Positions 1-5,120 of a stretch of 5,120 nucleotides of DNA are shown in pieces. This stretch comes from Brumimicrobium sp965659845. GTDB lineage: Bacteria; Bacteroidota; Bacteroidia; Flavobacteriales_D; Crocinitomicaceae. Numbering within the stretch: position 1 is the stretch's first letter; each line of letters opens with the position of its first letter. Made by a program: the position numbers and the translations under genes. The stretch is from the NCBI GenBank assembly GCA_965659845.1, contig CBFHXS010000134.1:1-5120 (forward strand). The letters are read 5' to 3'. The notes beneath the pieces were generated by a model. It had not been told where the DNA came from. It was given only the letters and a program-made list of their open reading frames with translations, and did no database searches.

Positions 1-309
1 TACATGGCAGCAGCAAAGAATACTTTTATAGATCATATTATGACAAAGCATTTAGGTCTTGTCAATGTATTAGAGGAAGAAGAAAGATACCCTACTGTAG
101 AATTAAGTCAAATTAAATCACCAGCCTATATTTTTTTGAGCTCAGAACCTTATCCATTTAAACAAAGTCACATTAAGGAATTAACAAAAGTATTTCCTGA
201 TAGCAAGATTGTTCTGGTGGATGGTGAGTATTTCACGTGGTATGGCTCCAGACTTGAAGGAGCTCCGAAATATTTCACTGAACTTCGTAACTCTTTAGAA
301 CTTCATTAG
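1..309 (+). CDS. ABC transporter substrate-binding protein, helical-backbone metal receptor type (BtuF-like), C-terminal part only
   Basis: The reading frame is open from the first base and ends at a TAG, so the gene begins upstream; the ATG at position 4 is an internal methionine. The visible 102 codons look like the C-terminal lobe of the cobalamin/iron-siderophore-type periplasmic binding proteins. They start with a segment of the form YMAAAKNTFIDHIM, which in this family opens the second lobe. A strand 'SPAYIFLSSEPYPF' follows, then a helix, a strand 'KIVLVDGEYFTWYGSR' and a closing helix. The family binds a chelated metal or corrinoid outside the cytoplasmic membrane and passes it to an ABC importer. 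The ligand cannot be told from this part, and the signal peptide and first lobe lie outside the window. No permease or ATPase gene follows. The last 15 bases overlap the 3' end of the convergent gene. Confidence 0.8.
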   Translation, partial: YMAAAKNTFIDHIMTKHLGLVNVLEEEERYPTVELSQIKSPAYIFLSSEPYPFKQSHIKELTKVFPDSKIVLVDGEYFTWYGSRLEGAPKYFTELRNSLELH

Positions 310-1641
310 GTATTTTAATATTTCCAGTGAAGCCTTTTGATTGTTCGGGAATCTCATTTCTCCTTTTAACCATAGTGTTTCCCCATCTCCATCTTCTGAG
401 TGCAGTTCAAAGTACTCTAAGTCGTTAAACAGTTGTTTAGAATATTTAACGGGTGGCAACATTTGTGCGATTTGTGCAATTATTCCATCTCCTTCAAAGT
501 TTAGTGTGGCAGCAGGATTTCCTTGAATAAGCGGCAGAGGAGCTTTGTTTACCTCTTCAATTTCTAGTTTTTCGGATACACCGGTTACGACTTCGAATGG
601 AGAGCGTTGATCAAAATGATAGATTGTTTCCCCAACTTTTACTGAGGTCTTAGAGTACCTTTCGGCCTTACTTTCATTAGCGCATAAACTATCAACTGCC
701 CTAGCAATATCCATAGTATCTTGAAATCGAAAAACAGCGTCAAATTTAGGAAGAAAAGCAGTACTGCCTTCAAGGTTATCTATCACAAATCCGTAAAAGA
801 AAATCTGTTGAGAAGTTATTGGTGGAACCTTTACATTAAAGTTTTTTGTAACGACATCGAAGTAACTATAGACACTATCTGGTAATTGTCCTGCTCTAAT
901 TTCTAAATAAGGGTTTTGGCCTGCTGACTTTATTTTTGCAAACGTACCACTCTCGTATTTGATGTCAGGGTTCTTAATCCCCTCACCTTTGAAGAATATG
1001 GATGATCCTTCAATTCTAGCAGACAACTTTAAATTCTGGATATAAGTGCTTTCATGTCCCTTGTAATATAAGTTGATCAAACGATCATCATCCATGGTTT
1101 TTGATAGGTATGGAGGTAATTGTTCTTTGCGTTCTAATGTTATGTTTTTTGCATATTGCTCGAAATATAAACGGTCTGCCTTGCCATGATTCTCAGGAAC
1201 GATTAGTATGCATCCAATTTCATCATTGAAATACTTTATTTCATTTTTTCCTTTTAATTCAAAAGTCGAGAATTGATCCTTGTTCACTAGGTTAAATATA
1301 AATCCAGTGAGCGTTGACTCTTTATATTCAGATTGAAAAATAACAATGTTCTCTCGTAAATCGATTCCTGACGAGGGCATTTCCATATCGTTTTTTTCAA
1401 ATGATAATTGATCCAGTTCCTTTGAAGAAAAGCCCTTAGTATATAGCGCATCAAATAAGAAGCGTTCAAAAATTTTGCTATTATGTACCGTGATGACAGA
1501 GAATGCATTATCAGGTGTATGATGGAGTAACTCTTCTGAACTTTTATTGGTAAGTAAAGGGAGCATGAATATGGCGACCCACATCATGAAAATCAGCGAA
1601 GCTGACAGAAGTAGTATTTGTACCTTGCTTATTTTTGTCAC
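295..1641 (-). CDS. unrecognised membrane-anchored protein, 448 residues
   Basis: I do not recognise a family. The N-terminus has a short basic stretch (MTKISK) and then one hydrophobic segment at about residues 8-30, read as an uncleaved membrane anchor. The remaining roughly 415 residues are soluble, rich in charged and aromatic residues, and should face the periplasm. The region just after the anchor (about 40-65, 'HTPDNAFSVITVHNSKIFE') is loosely like the start of some Bacteroidota exported proteins of unknown function; that is only an impression. I see no catalytic motif, lipobox or sorting tail, and few cysteines. The start is a GTG (bases 1639-1641). No in-frame ATG lies upstream before a stop, and the next methionines (residues 19-20) would cut through the anchor, so GTG is preferred. 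The gene is divergent from the acyltransferase gene and overlaps the end of the substrate-binding protein gene by 15 bases. Confidence 0.8.
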   Translation of the reverse strand: MTKISKVQILLLSASLIFMMWVAIFMLPLLTNKSSEELLHHTPDNAFSVITVHNSKIFERFLFDALYTKGFSSKELDQLSFEKNDMEMPSSGIDLRENIVIFQSEYKESTLTGFIFNLVNKDQFSTFELKGKNEIKYFNDEIGCILIVPENHGKADRLYFEQYAKNITLERKEQLPPYLSKTMDDDRLINLYYKGHESTYIQNLKLSARIEGSSIFFKGEGIKNPDIKYESGTFAKIKSAGQNPYLEIRAGQLPDSVYSYFDVVTKNFNVKVPPITSQQIFFYGFVIDNLEGSTAFLPKFDAVFRFQDTMDIARAVDSLCANESKAERYSKTSVKVGETIYHFDQRSPFEVVTGVSEKLEIEEVNKAPLPLIQGNPAATLNFEGDGIIAQIAQMLPPVKYSKQLFNDLEYFELHSEDGDGETLWLKGEMRFPNNQKASLEILKYLMKF

Positions 1642-1668
1642 GGTATAGAATAAGTTAAGTGAAAAACT

Positions 1669-1676
1669 TAGTTTTG
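1669..1676 (+). promoter_or_regulatory. candidate Bacteroidota -7 element for the acyltransferase gene
   Basis: The sequence TAGTTTTG followed by C fits the Bacteroidota -7 consensus TAnnTTTG exactly. It lies in the 105-base gap between two divergent starts and points toward the acyltransferase gene, giving a leader of roughly 65 bases to the ATG at 1747. I find no convincing TTTG -33 element at the usual distance of about 20 bases, so this is a one-box call. Confidence 0.4.
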
Positions 1677-1746
1677 CACCTAAACAAATGTAATCAATTC
1701 AGTGCTATATCATTGTATTATTAGGGTTTTTAATAAAAAAAGAAGA

Positions 1747-2301
1747 ATGGGTGCAAGTAGGTGGATATTAAAGAGATTTGGTTGGGAAATTGATCCTGAA
1801 AGTCCTAAAGGAGTAAAAAAGGCTATTGTTGCTATGGGACCACATACTAGTAATTGGGATTTTGTAATCGGTATGATGGCATTTCGCCACTATGGAGTTA
1901 AGGCAACATACTTGATTAAAAAAGATTTGTTCTTTTGGCCTTTAGGTTGGATTTTAAAATCACTAGGAGGAATACCAGTAGATCGAAAAAAGAACAATAA
2001 ATTTACCGATCAAGCTTTTGAGTATTTTGATAATAATGAAACAATGTTTATGGTTTTTACTCCTGAGGGGACTAGGAGCTATAACCCAAACTGGAAGCTA
2101 GGTTTCTATTACATTGCTATAAAAGCAAAGGTTCCAATTTATTTAGGCTATATAGATTACGAAAAGAAAATAGGCGGTTTTCTGGAGCTTTTTGAACCAA
2201 CGGGTGACACTGATAAGGACATAGCCTATATAAAGACTCAACTAAGTCAGTTCAAAGGGAGGTTCCCTGAAAAAGGAATTCTTCCACCAGAAAAAGAATA
2301 A
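1747..2301 (+). CDS. lysophospholipid / 1-acylglycerol-phosphate acyltransferase family protein (PlsC-like)
   Basis: A 184-residue PlsC/LPLAT-fold acyltransferase. All the main family motifs are present: the catalytic H-x4-D box (HTSNWD, residues 33-38), the GGIPVDR block (74-80) and the FTPEGTR block (104-110) that binds the acceptor phosphate in characterised members. Such enzymes transfer an acyl chain from acyl-CoA or acyl-ACP to a lysophospholipid at the cytoplasmic membrane. The acceptor here could be lysophosphatidate or another lipid, such as the lyso-ornithine or lyso-glycine lipids of Bacteroidota, and cannot be decided. It is shorter than classical PlsC (about 240 residues) and has no clear N-terminal membrane helix. 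The frame can be extended to a GTG at 1702, but I chose ATG 1747 because it follows an A-rich AAAGAAGA stretch, and the extra 15 residues look non-conserved. The gene ends in two consecutive in-frame TAA codons. Confidence 0.88.
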   Translation: MGASRWILKRFGWEIDPESPKGVKKAIVAMGPHTSNWDFVIGMMAFRHYGVKATYLIKKDLFFWPLGWILKSLGGIPVDRKKNNKFTDQAFEYFDNNETMFMVFTPEGTRSYNPNWKLGFYYIAIKAKVPIYLGYIDYEKKIGGFLELFEPTGDTDKDIAYIKTQLSQFKGRFPEKGILPPEKE

Positions 2302-2343
2302 TAACGCACTTATTATTTTTAGATGAGTGAATACATTGGAATA

Positions 2344-3066
2344 TTAATCATGGACTTTTCTTGAGTCTTGGATTAATGCATTAAGTTCTTCCAATTCCTT
2401 TGAACTTAGATAACGCCATTCGCCTATAGGTGTATCTAAAGTTATATTCATTATTCTCGTTCTCTTGAGTTTTATTACTTCATAACCTAAGTATTCGCAC
2501 ATTCTTCGGATTTGCCTATTTAGCCCTTGCGTTAAAACGATTTTGAAGGTGTCTTTATTCAGTTGTTCAACTCGACATTTTCTTGTTATCGTATCAAGTA
2601 TGGGTACTCCATTTGACATTTTATTGATAAAATCTTGAGTGATTTTCTTGTCGACAGTTACTATGTATTCTTTTTCATGGTTGTTGCGAGCTCGGAGAAT
2701 TTTATTGACAATATCTCCATCATTTGTCATTAATATCAATCCTTCGCTTGGTTTGTCCAGTCGGCCTATCGGAAAAATCCGTTCTGGGTAATTTATAAAT
2801 TCGACAATATTATCTTTTTCAACTCTAGTATCCGTAGTGCAAACAATTCCAACAGGTTTGTTTAGCGCCAAATAGACGTATTTTGTACTTTCATTAGACA
2901 CCTTCTTTCCATCGACTTCAACACTGTCTCCAGGTTGAACCTTTGTGCCCATCTCAGGCACCTTACCATTAATAGTAACTCTTCCTTGATCAATTAATTT
3001 ATCTGCCTTTCTTCTTGAACAGTAACCTGCCTCACTGAGGTATTTATTGATGCGTGTTTCTTTCAT
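2344..3066 (-). CDS. rluF: 23S rRNA pseudouridine synthase RluF
   Basis: A 240-residue pseudouridine synthase of the RsuA/RluB/E/F group. Residues 4-50 form an S4 RNA-binding domain (RINKYLSEAGYCSRRKAD...). The catalytic domain follows, beginning at about residue 64 (VYLALNKPVGIV). The active-site loop is GRLDKPSEGL, residues 101-110, with Asp104 as the expected catalytic nucleophile. The later block LTQGLNRQIRRMCEYLGYEV (about 178-197) and the following KLKRTRIMN match E. coli RluF closely as I remember it, as does HEKEYIVTVDK. RluF converts a uridine near U2604 of 23S rRNA to pseudouridine, and the E. coli enzyme can also modify tRNA-Tyr. The RluF-type 'KPVGIV' and 'RARNNHEKEY' segments favour RluF over RluB or RluE. 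No SD is visible and the promoter lies almost on the ATG. The gene converges on the acyltransferase gene with a gap of about 40 bases. Confidence 0.93.
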   Translation of the reverse strand: MKETRINKYLSEAGYCSRRKADKLIDQGRVTINGKVPEMGTKVQPGDSVEVDGKKVSNESTKYVYLALNKPVGIVCTTDTRVEKDNIVEFINYPERIFPIGRLDKPSEGLILMTNDGDIVNKILRARNNHEKEYIVTVDKKITQDFINKMSNGVPILDTITRKCRVEQLNKDTFKIVLTQGLNRQIRRMCEYLGYEVIKLKRTRIMNITLDTPIGEWRYLSSKELEELNALIQDSRKVHD

Positions 3067-3070
3067 ATTG

Positions 3071-3101
3071 CAAATATAATGTATTACTCAAGCTCTCTCA
3101 A
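3071..3101 (-). promoter_or_regulatory. Bacteroidota-type promoter of rluF
   Basis: Read on the minus strand, TATATTTG (3078-3071) followed by C is an exact match to the -7 consensus TAnnTTTG. An ATTG (TTG at 3101-3099), exactly 20 bases upstream, fits the -33 element in position and sequence. Only four bases separate the -7 box from the rluF ATG (3066-3064). Transcription would therefore start at or within a few bases of the start codon, making the mRNA leaderless or nearly so. Confidence 0.6.
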
Positions 3102-3132
3102 TGAGATGAACATGGTTTGCTTAAAAACATAA

Positions 3133-3166
3133 CAAAACAAAAAAGGAATTCATATAGAATTCCTTT
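3133..3166 (-). terminator. rho-independent terminator of the Kelch protein gene
   Basis: A perfect 10-base-pair inverted repeat (3142-3151 with 3157-3166, core GGAATTC/GAATTCC) encloses a five-base ATATA loop. On the minus strand it is followed by TTTTTTGTTTTG, the U-rich tail expected of an intrinsic terminator. It sits about 25 bases past the stop codon of the Kelch gene and upstream of the rluF promoter, so rluF is insulated from read-through. The stem is AT-rich, as expected for this genome. Confidence 0.8.
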
Positions 3167-3191
3167 GAGTTTTAATGATTAGGACGAGGGT

Positions 3192-4418
3192 TTACTCTTT
3201 GGTAAATTTCAAATGTTTAACAGCTGATCCTTCGATATCAATTGTAACGAAATAAATACCCGAATTCAATTTACTCACATCAATACCCTGGTATTCATAA
3301 TTTTCTTGAATTACAATTTGACCTGTACTATTGATGATATTAATTTTTAAATTGCTAAACGAATTAACACCATCTAATTTTAGCATGTTTAATGCAGGAT
3401 TAGGGAAAAGAGAAATAGCATTTAATTCATCTTCATATTCAGCATTTGCCAATGCATCTAAGTCAAAACTCCAAAGATCATTTTGTAGACCGGAATTAGG
3501 GTTTCCAGATCTTATTTCACCAGCAACGAGATACACAACATTGTCAATTACAAATGATCCCGGTGCCCATCTACTCACGCCAGGATGAGAAGGTAGTTCA
3601 GACCATGAATCATTTATATAGTCATATTCCCAAAATTCACCTGTGGCCATCGTAAAGTGATCATCACCATCTCCACTCAAAACAAATCCTCTATCTCCAA
3701 TACTGAACTGAGTACCGGCAACTCTACCTTCCGTAGGGTGGTCGTTCATTTGGGTCCATGATTCAGAATCAATATCCCAACGGTACCAACTTTTGTACAC
3801 TACAGTTCCTGGTCCATTCCCATGTCCAAATCCAGCATATACGTCACCATTTGCAGAGAACATAAAAGGATGATGACGCTCTCCTCCCGGAAGATCAGCC
3901 AGTTGTCTCCAACTATCCGTAGCAATATTGTATTCCCACCAATCATCTAGGTTCCCATTAATGTCATTATTTCCTAATCCAACAAATAGCATTCCGTCTT
4001 CAATAACAAAAGCTGGATGAACGCGCTCTTCACATGGGCAAGAGGTAAGTTCCGTCCACGTCCCATTTGTAGGGTCAAATTCCCATATATCTTTCAGATA
4101 ATCATTGTTTGCTCCAAATCCAAAACCCATATATGCTTTTCCATTCCAAGTATCGCTAATGGAGAAACCACGTCCTACGCCAGGAAAGTCTGGGAGTGTA
4201 GTCCATGAGTCTGTTATTGGGTCGTACTCATAAAAGTCATCGGATCCTGTAACAAAGTCTGTCGATCCCGCAACCATATACCCCTTACCATCAAGAGCAA
4301 AAGTAACTGGATGGTGTCTTCCGTCACCTGGTGCACTTGCTTCTTGCTGCCACGTCTGAGCAAAATAAGTACTAACGAATAGTATTGAAGAAACTAAAGA
4401 TATCGAGCGTAATAACAT
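3192..4418 (-). CDS. secreted Kelch-repeat beta-propeller protein with T9SS C-terminal sorting domain
   Basis: A 408-residue exported protein in three parts. Residues 1-20 are a signal peptide, with likely cleavage after YFA20. Residues 21-320 hold six Kelch repeats of about 48-50 residues. Each runs from a P..R/G segment through a paired-Gly/aromatic core to D-x-W/F-E-Y-D...W, with closing Trp residues at 72, 121, 170, 221 and 272. The sixth repeat lacks its closing Trp, and the N-terminal TWQQ segment (22-25) probably supplies that strand, closing the ring. Residues about 335-408 are a type A T9SS sorting domain: ISLFPNPALNMLKLD, then INIINSTGQIV, IDVSKLNSGIYFVTI and the basic end KHLKFTKE. 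The protein should cross the outer membrane by T9SS and be released or attached after tail removal. Kelch propellers serve binding or carbohydrate oxidation; no catalytic residues are recognisable, so the partner is unknown. The gene is flanked by terminators and looks monocistronic. Confidence 0.9.
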   Translation of the reverse strand: MLLRSISLVSSILFVSTYFAQTWQQEASAPGDGRHHPVTFALDGKGYMVAGSTDFVTGSDDFYEYDPITDSWTTLPDFPGVGRGFSISDTWNGKAYMGFGFGANNDYLKDIWEFDPTNGTWTELTSCPCEERVHPAFVIEDGMLFVGLGNNDINGNLDDWWEYNIATDSWRQLADLPGGERHHPFMFSANGDVYAGFGHGNGPGTVVYKSWYRWDIDSESWTQMNDHPTEGRVAGTQFSIGDRGFVLSGDGDDHFTMATGEFWEYDYINDSWSELPSHPGVSRWAPGSFVIDNVVYLVAGEIRSGNPNSGLQNDLWSFDLDALANAEYEDELNAISLFPNPALNMLKLDGVNSFSNLKINIINSTGQIVIQENYEYQGIDVSKLNSGIYFVTIDIEGSAVKHLKFTKE

Positions 4419-4530
4419 GGTGAATTCTATTTTTGTTAGTTTAGAACGTCTTAAAGTTAAGTCTTGTTCACCAGAAACACGAATTAAAGAGAAATGATTC
4501 CCAGTAAGTATTGGAAAGCCAAGATGTAAT

Positions 4531-4571
4531 AAAAAAGAAAAGCCCTCTTGAAATTCAGAAAGGGCTTTTTT
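4531..4571 (-). terminator. rho-independent terminator of the lipoprotein gene (structurally bidirectional)
   Basis: A nine-base-pair stem (AAAAGCCCT at 4538-4546 with AGGGCTTTT at 4561-4569) has a 14-base interior that can form a small extra TGA/TCA hairpin. On the minus strand it is followed by a T-rich tail (TTTTTT and more, from 4536 downward), and on the plus strand by TTTTTT. It begins about 20 bases past the lipoprotein stop codon, so it ends that transcript and separates it from the Kelch gene. No plus-strand gene leads into it, so its second direction is probably incidental. Confidence 0.8.
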
Positions 4572-4588
4572 GCAATGATATGCCGACT

Positions 4589-5008
4589 CTATTTTTCTAA
4601 GGTAATTTCCTTCTTGAAAGTGCGAAGTACTAGTTTGCTATCAGAAACTTCAACAATCTCCATCAATCCAGCGAAAGAGAAACCACCCATTCCTCCAATT
4701 CGAGAAGTTGAGACGAATAGTTTTCCGCCTTGGATAGTCCATTTCGAATCAAAGCTGTAATATTCACACTCTTCTGGTGCACTTCCAATCAGTTTCTGAA
4801 CCTCTGTTCCGTCACCCAATGCTTCAGCACTTTCTTTGGTGAAATTCCAGGTTGTTTGCTTATCACAGTCGGTAAGCTCTACTTTTTCACCGTTGTCTGT
4901 AAAACCTTTAAGATTCCATTGTCCAGCTATCTTTTCTTTTTGACCACCTCCACACGAAACAAAAAATACAGTTATAAGTGCTATCAGTCCCAATTTAATT
5001 TTCTTCAT
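4589..5008 (-). CDS. small lipocalin-like lipoprotein
   Basis: A 139-residue protein with a typical lipoprotein signal: MKK, a hydrophobic stretch (residues 6-17) and the lipobox-like FVSC, which makes Cys19 the lipidated residue. A GGGQKEK linker follows. The mature part begins IAGQWNLKGF, the G-x-W start of lipocalin-like domains in Bacteroidota. It continues with alternating strands to the end (KLFVSTSR, EIVEVSDSKLVLRTFKK), which fits a small beta-barrel. Cys48 and Cys81 could form a disulfide. The function and ligand are unknown. The frame stays open back to position 5113, but that extension would run through the tRNA gene; the ATG at 5006-5008 directly precedes the signal peptide and is clearly the start. 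No SD is visible (ACAATTATT precedes the ATG). The gene follows the tRNA on the same strand after 78 bases and is closed by its own terminator. Confidence 0.85.
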   Translation of the reverse strand: MKKIKLGLIALITVFFVSCGGGQKEKIAGQWNLKGFTDNGEKVELTDCDKQTTWNFTKESAEALGDGTEVQKLIGSAPEECEYYSFDSKWTIQGGKLFVSTSRIGGMGGFSFAGLMEIVEVSDSKLVLRTFKKEITLEK

Positions 5009-5086
5009 AATAATTGTTTTAAGCAGTGAATATAGCAGTTCGTGGAAAGTTTGAAAGACTTTCGGTGTTAAGAAAAGTTTAAAAAG

Positions 5087-5120
5087 TGCCCAGAGAGGGA
5101 GTCGAACCCTCACGCCCTAA
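5087..5120 (-). tRNA. tRNA, 3' part only; class II, probably tRNA-Leu
   Basis: Read on the minus strand, the window edge cuts into the 3' half of a tRNA. A five-pair T-arm GAGGG-TTCGACT-CCCTC (5111-5095) has the canonical TTCGAnT loop. After it come seven acceptor-stem bases TCTGGGC (5094-5088) and discriminator A (5087). CCA is not encoded; the next bases are CTTTTT. The bases before the T-arm (TTAGGGCGT) look like the loop and 3' strand of a long variable arm, which limits it to Leu, Ser or Tyr. The A discriminator and an implied acceptor 5' strand GCCCAGA fit Leu best. The anticodon is outside the window, so the isotype is inferred. Confidence 0.85.

Noticed and set aside
2302..2343. Possible bidirectional terminator between the convergent acyltransferase and rluF genes (CACTTA...TGAGTG)
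   Set aside because: Only six pairs including a wobble, an 11-base loop and no proper T tail on either side; too weak to call.
3331..3588. Plus-strand open frame opposite the Kelch/T9SS gene
   Set aside because: It is the complement of the propeller end and sorting domain. The minus-strand reading explains this stretch fully.
4452..4459. TAACTTTA on the minus strand as a -7 box for the Kelch gene
   Set aside because: The last base of the TAnnTTTG consensus is wrong and no convincing TTTG lies about 20 bases upstream. The position is plausible but the match is common by chance in AT-rich DNA.
4730..5029. Plus-strand open frame of 99 codons opposite the lipoprotein gene
   Set aside because: It is antisense to a well-supported lipoprotein gene, has no start context or recognisable domain, and runs across that gene's start and leader.
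5009..5113. A 35-residue N-terminal extension of the lipoprotein gene, opening with MRVRLPLWALFK
   Set aside because: The extension runs through the T-arm and acceptor stem of the tRNA, and the typical MKK lipoprotein signal starts at 5008. The open frame is chance.
1..5120. A hidden defence, mobile or biosynthetic system
   Set aside because: No transposase, integrase, phage, toxin-antitoxin, CRISPR repeat or biosynthetic cluster signature is present. The genes are ordinary chromosomal units on alternating strands, apart from one unrecognised protein.

Overview
The window most likely comes from the chromosome of a member of the Bacteroidota, probably Flavobacteriales-like. The base composition is AT-rich. 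Start codons lack clear Shine-Dalgarno sequences. Two upstream regions carry the Bacteroidota-type TAnnTTTG -7 promoter element. A secreted protein ends in a type IX secretion (T9SS) C-terminal sorting domain, which is essentially confined to this phylum. No species can be assigned from the sequence alone.

Layout from left to right: (1) the 3' end of a plus-strand gene for a helical-backbone metal-receptor type ABC substrate-binding protein (1-309). (2) A convergent minus-strand gene for an unrecognised 448-residue membrane-anchored protein (295-1641), whose stop codon lies inside the first gene. (3) A divergent plus-strand gene for a small lysophospholipid/1-acylglycerol-phosphate acyltransferase (1747-2301). 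(4) A convergent minus-strand gene for the 23S rRNA pseudouridine synthase RluF (2344-3066), with a good Bacteroidota promoter so close to the ATG that its mRNA should be leaderless or nearly so. (5) A minus-strand gene for a secreted six-blade Kelch propeller with a T9SS tail (3192-4418), followed by a strong terminator. (6) A minus-strand gene for a small lipocalin-like lipoprotein (4589-5008), also followed by a strong terminator. (7) The 3' part of a class II tRNA, probably tRNA-Leu, on the minus strand and cut by the window edge (5087-5120).

The genes look like independent single-gene units rather than one pathway: strands alternate, and two terminators separate the minus-strand genes on the right. 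The nearest thing to a functional theme is cell envelope work (acyltransferase, anchored protein, lipoprotein, secreted propeller, uptake receptor), but nothing ties them into a system. I see no mobile element, CRISPR array, toxin-antitoxin pair or defence locus. The points most worth a second look are the leaderless rluF start, the unrecognised 448-residue protein with its GTG start, and the overlapping convergent gene ends. There is no gene-free stretch over 300 bases; the longest gap is 170 bases, between the Kelch and lipoprotein genes.
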